Shown here: piece by piece, positions 35,704 to 44,995 of the stretch
Layout of the letters: each line of letters opens with the position of its first letter
Position numbering within the stretch: position 1 is the first letter of the stretch
Position numbers and translations under genes: made by a program
Assembly: GCA_035325995.1 (NCBI GenBank)
Contig: DAOKYU010000001.1
Span: 186,001 to 250,000 of the forward strand
DNA: 64,000 nt
Source: Thermodesulfobacteriota bacterium
Lineage (GTDB): Bacteria > Desulfobacterota_D > UBA1144 > Nemesobacterales > UBA2774
Reading direction: 5' to 3'
The notes under the pieces: generated by a model
Database searches by the model: none
What the model saw: the letters and a program-made list of their open reading frames with translations, nothing else
What the model was told of the DNA's origin: nothing

Positions 35704-37498
35704 AAGACTTGCCCTGGATGGATTTCACTCGATCACACAGGATGATCTGGAGAGGCTGAAATGGATAGGCGTATTCTTCAGAAAGCACACCCCGGGATTC
35801 TTCATGATAAGGGTCAGGATACCGAACGGTATCCTGAACTCGGACCAATTCAAAACAATATCGTGGATCGTGAATAATATGGGCCGCGGTACGACCGACA
35901 TCACGACCAGGCAGCAAATTCAGCTGAGATGGATAAAGACGGACGATATCCCCCAGGTCCTGAAGCTTCTCAATAACGCCGATCTGCTTACTCTACAGAC
36001 CGGGATGGACAATATAAGGAATGTCGTAGGCTGCCCAGTGTCCGGGATCTCGAGGACCGAGCTTTTCGAAGCTTCTACGGTCGTAAGACGGTTTAACGAG
36101 CTTTTTGTCGGCAACAAGGAGTACACGAACCTTCCGAGAAAAATGAATGTAACTATCACGGCGTGCATGGAAAATTGTACAAATACCGGGACACAGGATA
36201 TCGCGCTCGTTCCGGCCGAAAAAATAATAAACGGCTCGCCCAAATACGGTTTCAATATACTGATAGGGGGCAAGAATGGATCGGGCGGGTTAAAAACCGC
36301 CCAGGCCCTGGATGTGTTCGTAACGCCTGAAGAGGCCCCCGAGGTATGTAAAACAATCGTAATAATATATCGCGACAACGGAAGGAGAGACGCGAGAAAC
36401 AAAGCGAGATTATTTTTCCTTATCGAAGAATGGGGAATGGAAAAATTCAGGGAAGCCCTGGAAACGAGCCTGGGCAGGCCGCTCATGAATGCCGGTACGA
36501 ATAAGTGTTATAACATGGATACCGACCATATCGGCGTTTTCCCGCAGAACAACGCACAGCTCAATTATATCGGCCTGAAAGTGCCTGTCGGGAGATTGAC
36601 GGGTGAACAAATGTACGAGCTGGCCCACCTCGCCGATATTTACGGTGACGGTGAAATAAGATTGACCACTCAACAGAATGTCATCATTCCGAATGTGCCG
36701 GATCGTAACGTGAACCGAATACTATCGGAAAAATTGCTGCAGGAGCTAACCCCGTATCCTTCTCCGATAATGCGGGGCATAACGAGCTGTTCCGGGATCG
36801 AGTACTGCAACATGGCGTTAATAGAAACCAAGAACAGGGCGCTGCAAATTGGAAAGGAGCTCGAAGAGAGGCTGCCCAATTTTCATCCGAAGAGTATTAA
36901 CTGGTCGGGATGCCCGTCGGGCTGCGGGAACCATACGGTAGCCGAGATCGGCCTCCTTGGCAAGAAGATAAAAGTGGATGGCGAACTGGTGGATGCAGTG
37001 GATGTATTCATAGGGGGCGAATCCGGAGCCAAGGCCAAGCCCAGCATCAAAATTATGGAAAACGTCCCTTGCGGCGAACTGACATATATACTGGAGAGCC
37101 TCGTTCAATTTGGTGCATTCGATAAATTCAGAAAGCAGTTGGACAAGTTGATCTATCCCGACAACCCCGAGCCTTCCGTCATTGAAACGGCGGAGAAGAA
37201 GGCCGGAGACTTGATATACAAAGACGAAATCGTCGAGGGGACAGGCAAACCCATAATCATAGAGGGAAAGGAGATAGCCGTCTTCAAGCTGAAGGGCGAG
37301 CTATATGCCACAGACAATCAGTGCCCTCACCAGGGTAATCCCTTGTCGGCGGGGGCGCTGCTCGGGGACGATATAATCTGTCCGGGTCACGGGAACAGGT
37401 TCAATATTAAAACCGGAAAGTGTCATACCGATTCTTCTCTCAGCATTAAAACCTACAGGCTGGTTCCCAATGGAAAGGGATATACCGTCTCCGAATAG
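35624..37498 (+). CDS. Siroheme nitrite/sulfite reductase (NirA-like) with C-terminal Rieske domain
   Basis: 624 residues. Two ferredoxin-like halves with siroheme-binding phrases (TTDITTRQQIQLRWI, NVTITACMENCTNTGTQDIALVP, GEIRLTTQQNVIIPNVP) and cluster cysteines CSGIEYC (about 388) and SGCPSGC (about 428). A C-terminal NirD-like Rieske domain carries CPHQGNPL and CPGHGNRF (about 566-590). This makes a second assimilatory nitrite reductase in the same operon as NirBD; a sulfite role cannot be fully excluded. ATG at 35624 is chosen because of GGGGAG 7 bases ahead. Confidence 0.88.
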   Translation: MSRHTKLNKIEIIKQEKDGLDIGAEIERLALDGFHSITQDDLERLKWIGVFFRKHTPGFFMIRVRIPNGILNSDQFKTISWIVNNMGRGTTDITTRQQIQLRWIKTDDIPQVLKLLNNADLLTLQTGMDNIRNVVGCPVSGISRTELFEASTVVRRFNELFVGNKEYTNLPRKMNVTITACMENCTNTGTQDIALVPAEKIINGSPKYGFNILIGGKNGSGGLKTAQALDVFVTPEEAPEVCKTIVIIYRDNGRRDARNKARLFFLIEEWGMEKFREALETSLGRPLMNAGTNKCYNMDTDHIGVFPQNNAQLNYIGLKVPVGRLTGEQMYELAHLADIYGDGEIRLTTQQNVIIPNVPDRNVNRILSEKLLQELTPYPSPIMRGITSCSGIEYCNMALIETKNRALQIGKELEERLPNFHPKSINWSGCPSGCGNHTVAEIGLLGKKIKVDGELVDAVDVFIGGESGAKAKPSIKIMENVPCGELTYILESLVQFGAFDKFRKQLDKLIYPDNPEPSVIETAEKKAGDLIYKDEIVEGTGKPIIIEGKEIAVFKLKGELYATDNQCPHQGNPLSAGALLGDDIICPGHGNRFNIKTGKCHTDSSLSIKTYRLVPNGKGYTVSE

Positions 37499-37528
37499 GT
37501 GAGCACCGGGTATTAACGCTTACAACTT

Positions 37529-37544
37529 TGTAAATACTGTTACA
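37529..37544. promoter_or_regulatory. TGT-N10-ACA element upstream of narK promoter
   Basis: TGTAAATACTGTTACA fits the NifA-type activator site and lies about 105 bp before the -24 element of the narK sigma-54 promoter, a normal distance for enhancer binding. Confidence 0.5.
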
Positions 37545-37646
37545 TATTTGAGAGCATTCCCGGGCGGTATTCCGGATATCCTTCCGCTTGTCTGCATTGT
37601 CTAATAGTATCAGCCGCTTACAATAGCCGGCTCCCTCTATTTAATT

Positions 37647-37661
37647 TGGCACGGCCCTTGC
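37647..37661 (+). promoter_or_regulatory. Sigma-54 promoter of narK and downstream cofactor genes
   Basis: TGGCACGGCCCTTGC matches the sigma-54 consensus, with GG at 37648-37649 and GC at 37660-37661. The predicted start of transcription is near 37672, about 36 bp before the narK GTG. It shares TGGCACGGC with the nirB promoter. Confidence 0.85.
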
Positions 37662-37707
37662 GCATATAACTCCATACTCGTATATGCATCCCAAGGAGGT
37701 TAGCCAA

Positions 37708-39045
37708 GTGGAGATTAAAAATCAGGCAACGCGCATAAAATTATTCAGCTTCAGCACGCCGCAAATGCGGGCCTTTCATCTGACCTGGTTTGCATTCTTT
37801 CTATGTTTCTTTGGATGGTTCGGTATTGCGCCCCTTATGGCGGTCGTCAGGGAAGATCTCGGTCTTACCAAAACACAGATCGGAGATACAATCATCGCAT
37901 CGGTGGCGATAACGATATTGTTTCGTTTAATCGTGGGCAGGCTTTGTGACAGATTCGGGCCGAGACTCACATATACATGGCTTTTAATTCTGGGTTCATT
38001 CCCGGTGATGGGTATCGGGTTCTCCCGGAATTACGAGACCTTTCTGTTATTCCGACTCGCCATAGGAACGATTGGAGCTTCTTTCGTCATCACTCAATAC
38101 CATACGTCGATTATGTTCGCTCCAAATATTGTCGGCACGGCCAATGCAACCACGGCCGGATGGGGAAACCTCGGAGGGGGCGTCACTCAGATTGTAATGC
38201 CCCTTATATTCGCCTTCATGATATCGCTGGGCGCCAATCAGCTCCTCGGCTGGCGCCTGGCGATGATAGCCCCCGGCGTAATCCTGTTTCTAACCGGAAT
38301 TGCATACTACTATCTGACCCAGGATGCCCCGGACGGTAATTTCAACGAGCTAAGAAAAAGGGGTGAGCTCCCGCCGGTGACCGACAAGGAAGAAGGTTCT
38401 TTTTTCCTCGCCGCCAAAGACGTACGCGTATGGGCACTATTTGTTATTTATGCGGCTTGTTTCGGGGTGGAGCTTACTATTAACAATGTAGCCGCATTAT
38501 ATTTTTTCGATAGATTTGAGCTCGGCCTCGGAGCGGCGGGTCTTATCGCGAGCCTTTTCGGGCTCATGAATATATTCGCAAGGACGCTGGGCGGCGTATT
38601 CTCGGACAAATTCGCGAAGGGCTACGGACTTTCAGGACGAGTCAAGCTCCTGCTGTGCGTGCTCCTTCTTGAAAGCATCGCTTTAATCGTATTCTCGCAA
38701 ATGTCCGTGCTGATACTCGCTGTGATTTCCATGGTTATATTCAGCCTGTTCGTCCAGATGGCCGAGGGAGCGACATTCGGAGTAGTGCCTTTCATTAACA
38801 AAAAAGCGCTTGGCTCGGTGGCGGGCATTGTCGGAGCAGGGGGTAATGCCGGTGCCGTTGCCGCGGGATTCCTGTTCAGGTCCGAAGGCCTTACCACACA
38901 GGAAGCCCTGATGTATCTCGGTATTTTTGTTCTTATTGCTTCCTCGTTCGCCTTTTTGGTAAGATTCTCTCCAGAGGTGCAGGCCCTCGAGGCCAAGGCC
39001 TTTGAAGAGGCGCAGTCCGATAAAACTGCGCTGCTGGGGTCTTAG
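37708..39045 (+). CDS. narK: NarK/NrtP-type nitrate transporter (MFS)
   Basis: 445 residues with about 12 hydrophobic helices. The nitrate/nitrite-porter signature is present (TTAGWGNLGGGVTQIVMPL near residue 150), as is the MFS loop GRLCDRFGPR. It imports nitrate (or exchanges nitrite) across the inner membrane. GTG at 37708 is chosen because AAGGAGG lies 8 bases ahead; the ATG at 37684 precedes that ribosome site. It opens the second transcription unit of the regulon, under its own sigma-54 promoter. Confidence 0.92.
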   Translation: MEIKNQATRIKLFSFSTPQMRAFHLTWFAFFLCFFGWFGIAPLMAVVREDLGLTKTQIGDTIIASVAITILFRLIVGRLCDRFGPRLTYTWLLILGSFPVMGIGFSRNYETFLLFRLAIGTIGASFVITQYHTSIMFAPNIVGTANATTAGWGNLGGGVTQIVMPLIFAFMISLGANQLLGWRLAMIAPGVILFLTGIAYYYLTQDAPDGNFNELRKRGELPPVTDKEEGSFFLAAKDVRVWALFVIYAACFGVELTINNVAALYFFDRFELGLGAAGLIASLFGLMNIFARTLGGVFSDKFAKGYGLSGRVKLLLCVLLLESIALIVFSQMSVLILAVISMVIFSLFVQMAEGATFGVVPFINKKALGSVAGIVGAGGNAGAVAAGFLFRSEGLTTQEALMYLGIFVLIASSFAFLVRFSPEVQALEAKAFEEAQSDKTALLGS

Positions 39046-39093
39046 TCTTCGATATTCGATTGTATTTCGTTCCGGGATGATGGAGGGTGTAAA

Positions 39094-40548
39094 TTGAGAA
39101 ACATTAGAAACTCAATTTGTCTGATAATCCTCGTAGCTGCCCCGTGTGTTGACACGAGCTACGGTGAAAGTTTTTCGGAAAACCTCGAAAATCATGTAAG
39201 CGGCGGCGTTAATGTTCTTCTCAGGAATGAGCTCTGGAACACTTTTCAGGTCGAGGGAACCGATACCGACAGGACCTACGATTTTTTTCTCGTAAGGGCC
39301 AGGGCGTATGTGAATTTCGAATGGGAGAACCTATCCATATACGTAATGGGTCAGGGCGTTAAAGCTTTCAATCTTCCGGAAAATGCCGCTTTCGGTCCGG
39401 GAATGCTTTATTACGATGCGAGCGACCGAAAGACGGCCCCGGGTAATTTTCAATTCGTTGAGGCATATATTCATCTGAAGAATCTCGATGGATTTTTCCT
39501 CAAAGGGGGCAGAATCGGCTATAAGGACGGGGGGCAGGTGCTATACGAAGACGCCCAAAAACTAAACTGGATTATCAAGGAGAGGCTATCCGAAAGACTC
39601 ATAGGAAACTGGGACTGGACGCTCATCGGAAGAAGATTCGACGGGGGGAGCGCGGGCTACGAGAATAACAATTTCAACCTCGACCTCATGGGAGCCAACG
39701 TGACCTTCGGGGGCTTCGATATCGACGACGGTTTGTGGAAAGACCTCGATACCGTTCTGGTTTTGGGCGGCGCTTTTACATTGAAAAAAGATGCGCTTTT
39801 ACCGAACACCCAGTTTCAGATATTCAACTACTATTACTTCGACGACAGAGCTCCCGCACGGAATCTGGCCGGCGGAGACCTCAATATCAGTACCACGGGC
39901 GTGAACATGGCTGGGGCGTACCCCGCCGGCCCGGGTGAGTTTGACGCTATGCTCTGGTTCGCGTTTCAGCTCGGTGATTTCGGGGCCCTCGACCAGAGGG
40001 CGTTCGCTTTCATTGCCGAGGGCGGGTACCAGTTCACCGCGGCCCCCTGGAGCCCGTGGATAAGAGCAGGCCTTGCTTACGCATCGGGGGACGGCAATCC
40101 CGGCGACTCTGATTACGGCACGTTCTTTAATATGGTGCCCACTAATCACAAATGGTACGGATATGTAGACGCGAATGCCTTCAGTAACCTCGTGGACGTC
40201 TACACTCAGTTGCTCCTGAAACCCCACAAGAGAGTGAATCTCGGGCTGAACGGACACCTGTTCTGGCTCGCCTCGGATGACGAGGTCTGGATAGGGGGCT
40301 CGGGACCGTTCAACGATTCGGCGTTCGGTTACCAGTTCAGAAGTCCGCAGGAAGGAAATGACATCGAGAGCTTTTTGGGCGGGGAAGTGGACGTCACCCT
40401 TACCCTGAAAGCGCTCGATTATCTGGATTTACAGATCGGTTATTCGCATTTCTTCGGGGGCAAAGGCGTGGAGGCGGTATACAATGGCCAGGACCAGCTG
40501 GACTGGTTTTATGCCCAGGCTACGGTCGCGTTCGATCTCGGCAAGTAA
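39094..40548 (+). CDS. Outer-membrane porin, alginate-export-like
   Basis: 484 residues: signal peptide (to about SYGES), then strongly beta-patterned sequence ending in QATVAFDLGK. The overall form (LRNELWNTFQ, FLKGGRIGYKDGG, and a long central section with conserved Arg/Asp) resembles the alginate_exp barrel family, which includes diffusion porins for small solutes. Since it follows narK in the same operon, import of nitrate or nitrite across the outer membrane is a reasonable inference. TTG at 39094 follows GGAGGG. Confidence 0.7.
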   Translation: MRNIRNSICLIILVAAPCVDTSYGESFSENLENHVSGGVNVLLRNELWNTFQVEGTDTDRTYDFFLVRARAYVNFEWENLSIYVMGQGVKAFNLPENAAFGPGMLYYDASDRKTAPGNFQFVEAYIHLKNLDGFFLKGGRIGYKDGGQVLYEDAQKLNWIIKERLSERLIGNWDWTLIGRRFDGGSAGYENNNFNLDLMGANVTFGGFDIDDGLWKDLDTVLVLGGAFTLKKDALLPNTQFQIFNYYYFDDRAPARNLAGGDLNISTTGVNMAGAYPAGPGEFDAMLWFAFQLGDFGALDQRAFAFIAEGGYQFTAAPWSPWIRAGLAYASGDGNPGDSDYGTFFNMVPTNHKWYGYVDANAFSNLVDVYTQLLLKPHKRVNLGLNGHLFWLASDDEVWIGGSGPFNDSAFGYQFRSPQEGNDIESFLGGEVDVTLTLKALDYLDLQIGYSHFFGGKGVEAVYNGQDQLDWFYAQATVAFDLGK

Positions 40549-40600
40549 TGCCTCTACGGATAATTCGGGTAAACGGTATGGGAGGTATAATACCACTTCT

Positions 40601-41197
40601 ATGAGCGAGCGAATTTCGGGCATTATACTGGCAGGCGGTAATTCCCGCAGAATGGGCCGCGACAAGAGGTTTCTTGAATCTCGCGGGACAAGTTTCCTGG
40701 AGATCGCCGTAAACCGCCTGGGTAAAGTGACGGACGAAGTAATAGTCGTAACTGCCGCCCCCGAGGAGCTCGGACTGGAAGGCGTAAAACTCGTTGCCGA
40801 TATAAAACCGGGATTCGGTCCGATGATGGGCATCTACACCGGCCTTACTACAATGAACTGCGAGAGGGCGGTTGTAAATCCGGTGGATGTCCCGCATCTT
40901 GCGGGGGATCTGCTGAGCCATATGATCGAGCTCTCGGAAGGCTTCGATATCGTAATGCCGGAGCGCGCGGGCAGGCTCGAGCCGCTCGTCGCCGTTTATT
41001 CGAAAAATGTGATACCGGTCATGCGCGGGCTGTTCGAAAGCGGAGAAAAAGCTGCGCCACACATTGTGGTATCCCCGGAATACGGTCTCGAAGTGAGAAT
41101 AATCTCCGAAACGGAGATATCGGATTTCGGCGACCCGGACTTCTTGTTCAAGAACTACAACTCGCCGGAGGACCTCGGTTTAATAAGAAGCTGTTAA
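40601..41197 (+). CDS. mobA: Molybdenum cofactor guanylyltransferase
   Basis: Attaches GMP to molybdopterin to form the MGD cofactor required by nitrate reductase. 198 residues with the nucleotide-binding N-terminus GIILAGGNSRRMGRDK, the central NPVDVPHLAGD segment with the metal Asp, and RLEPLVAVYSK. ATG at 40601 is supported by the conserved N-terminus; the longer frame overlaps the porin gene and is discarded. Confidence 0.93.
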   Translation: MSERISGIILAGGNSRRMGRDKRFLESRGTSFLEIAVNRLGKVTDEVIVVTAAPEELGLEGVKLVADIKPGFGPMMGIYTGLTTMNCERAVVNPVDVPHLAGDLLSHMIELSEGFDIVMPERAGRLEPLVAVYSKNVIPVMRGLFESGEKAAPHIVVSPEYGLEVRIISETEISDFGDPDFLFKNYNSPEDLGLIRSC

Positions 41198-41206
41198 CCA
41201 TAATAT

Positions 41207-42136
41207 ATGAAAGACATCAGCGATAAGATAGATACACTGAGGATTGCCAGGGCGAGGGGAGCGGTAAAGGCCGGGGAAGAAGCCATACGGCTTGTCGAGA
41301 CCGGCTCCGTCGCCAAGGGTAATGTCTTCGAAATGGCGCGCACGGCCGGGATCATGGCCGCGAAGAAGACCCCGGAGCTTATACCCCTTTGCCATCCGCT
41401 GCCGATAGACACGGTCACTGTCGATTTTCATATATCGGGAGGCGAGATAGTGGTAGAGGCGTCCGTAAAGGCCATGTGGAAGACGGGCGTCGAGATGGAA
41501 GCGTTGACTGCGGTGTCGGTCGCTTGCCTCACCATTTACGACATGCTGAAGCCGCACGACAAGGGGCTCGAAATCAGCGGGGTGAAGCTGATCGAAAAGA
41601 GGGGAGGGAAGACCGACTTTCTGGAGAATTATAAAGAGCCGCTCGGAATCGCCGTGCTCGTTCTGTCCGACAGTGTCGCGGCGGGTAAAAAGGAAGACAG
41701 GTCCGGGAAGATAATTGTGGACAGGCTAAAGAACCTTCCGGTCGAGATCGTTACATATGAAATTCTGCCCGACGAGCTCGATATTATTAAGAACAGGCTC
41801 TTGGAGCTCGCCGGCAGCGGATCGATCGACCTGATACTCACCACCGGAGGGACGGGTCTCAGCCCGCGGGACGTTACCGTCGAGGCGACTAAAGAAATAA
41901 TCGAAAGGGAAGTGCCGGGCATCTCGGAGGCTGTAAGAAGCCACGGATTCAGGAGGACTCCCTATGCCATGCTGTCCCGTGGCATAGCCGGAGTCAGGGG
42001 CGAAACGATTATAATAAACCTGCCCGGCAGCTCACGCGGCGCGGCGGAATCCATGGATGCCCTCTTCCCGTGGGTCCTCCATTCTTTCCGTATACTCCGA
42101 AGCGGCGGTCACCCGCAAAACGATACAGGGGGCTAG
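41207..42136 (+). CDS. MoaC-MoaB/MogA fusion, molybdenum cofactor biosynthesis
   Basis: 309 residues. Residues ~1-145 are MoaC (cyclic pyranopterin monophosphate synthase; IPLCHPLPIDTV and GVEMEALTAVSVACLTIYDM). Residues ~147-305 are a MoaB/MogA-type molybdopterin adenylyltransferase (LTTGGTGLSPRDVTVEAT, NLPGSSRGAAESMDALFPW). The two act at early and late steps of cofactor synthesis. Such fusions are known in bacteria. 9 bp separate it from mobA. Confidence 0.93.
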   Translation: MKDISDKIDTLRIARARGAVKAGEEAIRLVETGSVAKGNVFEMARTAGIMAAKKTPELIPLCHPLPIDTVTVDFHISGGEIVVEASVKAMWKTGVEMEALTAVSVACLTIYDMLKPHDKGLEISGVKLIEKRGGKTDFLENYKEPLGIAVLVLSDSVAAGKKEDRSGKIIVDRLKNLPVEIVTYEILPDELDIIKNRLLELAGSGSIDLILTTGGTGLSPRDVTVEATKEIIEREVPGISEAVRSHGFRRTPYAMLSRGIAGVRGETIIINLPGSSRGAAESMDALFPWVLHSFRILRSGGHPQNDTGG

Positions 42137-42137
42137 A

Positions 42138-43352
42138 TTGGTATCCACGGACGAAGCCGTAGAGCTGATACTGAAGGAAACGAGCACGGCTCGTTCCGTC
42201 GCCGTTCCATTGGAAGAATCGGTGGGGCTTGTACTGTGCCGCGAAATAAATAGCCCGGTGAACCTGCCTCTTTTCACGAACTCTGCCATGGACGGATATG
42301 CGCTCAGGTCCGCCGATACGGCAGGGGCTTCCGGCACCGTCCCCGTCTTACTGGATGTGGTTGCCACAATCAAGGCCGGGGAACGCGCTGCGCTGCGTAT
42401 CGAGAGCGGGCAGGCGGCGAAGATTATGACGGGCGCGGCCGTTCCCGAAGGGGCCGATTCGGTCGTGAGGATAGAAGACGCTGCGGAGACTGACGGGCGC
42501 TTGAGCATAAGCTCTGAAATAGAGAAAAGCGCGAACGTAAGATTCGAAGGGGAGGAAATAAAGAAAGGAGAAACCGCTCTCCCGGCCGGGGTGTTGATAT
42601 CCCCTGCGGTCGTCGGTTTTTTAAGGGAGCTCGGTATCGAATATGTAGAAGCATACGGGCCTCCCCGGGTCTCCCTGGTTGTTACAGGCGAGGAGCTTGC
42701 ACACCGGGATGAAGACGTGGAGCGGGGTAAAATAAGGGACTCCAACTCGGCTATGCTGAAGGCGGCTCTTTCTAGGGACGCTGCCGATATTATATCCGCG
42801 GTTACCGTTTCGGATAATAAAACCGGGATTCTAAGCGCCGTAAGTTCGGCTATCGAATCGTCTGATATATTGATTACAACCGGCGGCGTGTCCGTAGGGG
42901 ATTATGACTATGTAAAAGAGGTGTTCTCTTCGCTCGGTGTCAGGCGAATATTCTGGGGTATAGCTCAAAGGCCGGGCGGGCCGATGTTCTTCGGTAAAAA
43001 GGGTGAGACGCTCATTTTCGGCCTGCCCGGCAATCCTGCATCATCGCTCGTTTGTTATTACGAGTACGTAAGGCCTGCCCTTCGTTCGATGATGGGGAAA
43101 AAGGATATATTCCTCGGAGAGGAAAGCGCTCGCTTGTTGAACCCGGTCAGCAAAAAGGCCGGAAAGAAGTTCTTCTTAAGAGGGTATGCCGGAACGGAGA
43201 ACGGGAAAAGATTCGTAAGCACGACGGGCGGGCAGGGGTCTCACATGCTTAAATCTTTTGCGCTTTCGAATTGCCTGGTTGTATTATCTGAGGAGGATAC
43301 CGACAAGTCGGAGCATTCTTTGGTAAGAATTCATAATTTGCCTGAAATGTAG
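42138..43352 (+). CDS. moeA: Molybdopterin molybdenumtransferase
   Basis: 404 residues; inserts molybdate into adenylated molybdopterin. Signatures: NSAMDGYALRS, IMTGAAVPEGADSVVRIED, TTGGVSVGDYDYVKEV and GLPGNPASSLVCYYEYVRP. TTG at 42138 (GGGGG 5 bases ahead, 1 bp after moaC-moaB stop) is preferred over the ATG at 42057, which would overlap by 80 bp. The stop is separated by 1 bp from the stop of the convergent regulator gene, leaving no room for a terminator between them. Confidence 0.92.
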   Translation: MVSTDEAVELILKETSTARSVAVPLEESVGLVLCREINSPVNLPLFTNSAMDGYALRSADTAGASGTVPVLLDVVATIKAGERAALRIESGQAAKIMTGAAVPEGADSVVRIEDAAETDGRLSISSEIEKSANVRFEGEEIKKGETALPAGVLISPAVVGFLRELGIEYVEAYGPPRVSLVVTGEELAHRDEDVERGKIRDSNSAMLKAALSRDAADIISAVTVSDNKTGILSAVSSAIESSDILITTGGVSVGDYDYVKEVFSSLGVRRIFWGIAQRPGGPMFFGKKGETLIFGLPGNPASSLVCYYEYVRPALRSMMGKKDIFLGEESARLLNPVSKKAGKKFFLRGYAGTENGKRFVSTTGGQGSHMLKSFALSNCLVVLSEEDTDKSEHSLVRIHNLPEM

Positions 43353-43353
43353 C

Positions 43354-44937
43354 TTAGGTATCCTGCCACGGTTTCTCAACAGAAATACCGTATTTGTTGA
43401 TTCTGTAGTCCAGTTGCCTCGTGGTTATACCGATAAGCCTGGCAGCCCTTGATTTTACCCAGCCGCATTTCTTAAGGGCATTCAGTATCTGCTCGACTTC
43501 CATGACTTCGATACTTTTAGTCAGCGATTTATCCTCGGGATTTTTAGGAGGCGGCTCGTTTGGGGTTTTGTGCGCCGGCGCCGGTTTGTTTAAAGATTTA
43601 TAAGCCCTGATTATTTCATACGGAAGGTCGTCCCTGGTCGCCAGATTGTTGTCGCTCATGATAACCATTCTTTCGACGCAGTTCTCGAGCTCTCTGACAT
43701 TGCCGGGCCAGTCGTACTTAAGAATATATTCCATGACTCCCTCTGATAATTTAACCTTCGTCGAATTTTCCTTATTGTATTTGAGTAAAAAATGATCTAT
43801 CAGGAGCGGTATATCTTCTTTTCGCTTACGAAGCGGAGGGAGGACTATAGGGACGACATTGATCCGGTAATATAAATCTTCCCTGAAATTTCCTTTGCTT
43901 ATCTCCGTCTCCAGATCGCGGTTCGTAGCGGTGATTATTCGTACATCGACGGGTAGCGGTTTCGAGCCGCCCACTTTGTCCAGGCTCTTTTCCTGCAGCA
44001 CCCTCAGAAGCTTAAGTTGTGTGGATACCGGCAAGTCACCGATCTCGTCGAGGAATATGGTTCCTCTATGGGCGAGCTCGAACTTGCCTTTCTTCTCTCC
44101 GTACGCACCGGTGAACGACCCTTTCACGTGACCGAAGAGCTCAGATTCCAGAAGCGATTCAGGGATCGCCGTGCAGTTCAGCATGATAAAAGGTCCGTTC
44201 GATCTGCTGCTGTTATAATGAATCGCCTTTGCGACAAGCTCCTTCCCCGTCCCGCTCTCGCCCCTTATGAGCACCGTGGCGCTGCTGGCGGCAACGCGCT
44301 TGATTGTTTGGTATGTCTGGATCATTATCTCGCTCTGACCCACGATATTAAACATCTTGTGCTTGCTTGTAAGAGCCTGCTGAAGGTGCGCCCTTTCTTC
44401 GCGCAGCTTTTGTTTCTCTTCGGTTATTTTATTGCTGATTTCGATGGTCTGTCCTATTAATGATCCGGCCATTATCAGGAAGGAAATTGCGTCGTTTATC
44501 GATATAGAGTCTTTTTCCCTTTTGTATATTACGCTCAGTGTTCCCGTTATGTTTTCATGACCTTTAATCGGAACGCACAGTAAAGAGAACCTGGCAATAG
44601 TATCGTCATCGAATCGCATCCCTTTCCACAATGACGGCTCGTCCCTTATATCCGGTATCACGATCGGAGAGCCGGTTTTGAAAACTTTACCTACGATACC
44701 CTCGCCGGATTTGAACCTTGTCTGGTTTTTGACGTCCACACCGAGAGACACCGCCGTGTAGAGCTCGTTCGAATGCTTGTCGTAAAGGACGATAGTGCCG
44801 TTCCTCATGCCCAGGAATTTATCCAGTACGTTAATTACGGAATTGAGAGAATGATGCAGATTGAGGGTGGACGTCAGTATCTTGCCGATTTCATATATCG
44901 TTGTCAGCTCGAGCGATGCTTTTGTATTCTCAACCAT
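43354..44937 (-). CDS. NifA-like sigma-54-dependent activator (GAF-AAA-Fis)
   Basis: 527 residues: N-terminal GAF sensor (~15-165), short coiled linker (~170-190), AAA+ domain with Walker A GESGTGKE (~226), sigma-54 contact loop GSFTGA (~273, a Ser variant of GAFTGA), Walker B TIFLDEIGD (~293), and a C-terminal Fis-type helix-turn-helix (CGWVKSRAARLIGITTRQL). That helix closely resembles NifA/AnfA (GWV.A.AARLL.MTPRQ). It has no receiver domain, so control is likely by ligand at GAF or by a partner protein. It is adjacent to the nitrate genes, and its own gene has a sigma-54 promoter, suggesting autoactivation. Confidence 0.9.
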   Translation of the reverse strand: MVENTKASLELTTIYEIGKILTSTLNLHHSLNSVINVLDKFLGMRNGTIVLYDKHSNELYTAVSLGVDVKNQTRFKSGEGIVGKVFKTGSPIVIPDIRDEPSLWKGMRFDDDTIARFSLLCVPIKGHENITGTLSVIYKREKDSISINDAISFLIMAGSLIGQTIEISNKITEEKQKLREERAHLQQALTSKHKMFNIVGQSEIMIQTYQTIKRVAASSATVLIRGESGTGKELVAKAIHYNSSRSNGPFIMLNCTAIPESLLESELFGHVKGSFTGAYGEKKGKFELAHRGTIFLDEIGDLPVSTQLKLLRVLQEKSLDKVGGSKPLPVDVRIITATNRDLETEISKGNFREDLYYRINVVPIVLPPLRKRKEDIPLLIDHFLLKYNKENSTKVKLSEGVMEYILKYDWPGNVRELENCVERMVIMSDNNLATRDDLPYEIIRAYKSLNKPAPAHKTPNEPPPKNPEDKSLTKSIEVMEVEQILNALKKCGWVKSRAARLIGITTRQLDYRINKYGISVEKPWQDT

Positions 44938-44979
44938 CTGTTCCGCCTTCGAAATAGAGAATCCCTTATATACAAATTG

Positions 44980-44995
44980 TGCAATTTGCGTGCCA
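44980..44995 (-). promoter_or_regulatory. Sigma-54 promoter of the NifA-like regulator gene
   Basis: On the minus strand TGGCACGCAAATTGCA matches TGGCACG-N4-TTGCA exactly. Its -12 end lies about 43 bp before the regulator's ATG. I found no TGT-N10-ACA element in the 330 bp upstream. The remaining noncoding sequence to the cupin gene (to 45322) shows no gene. Confidence 0.8.
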
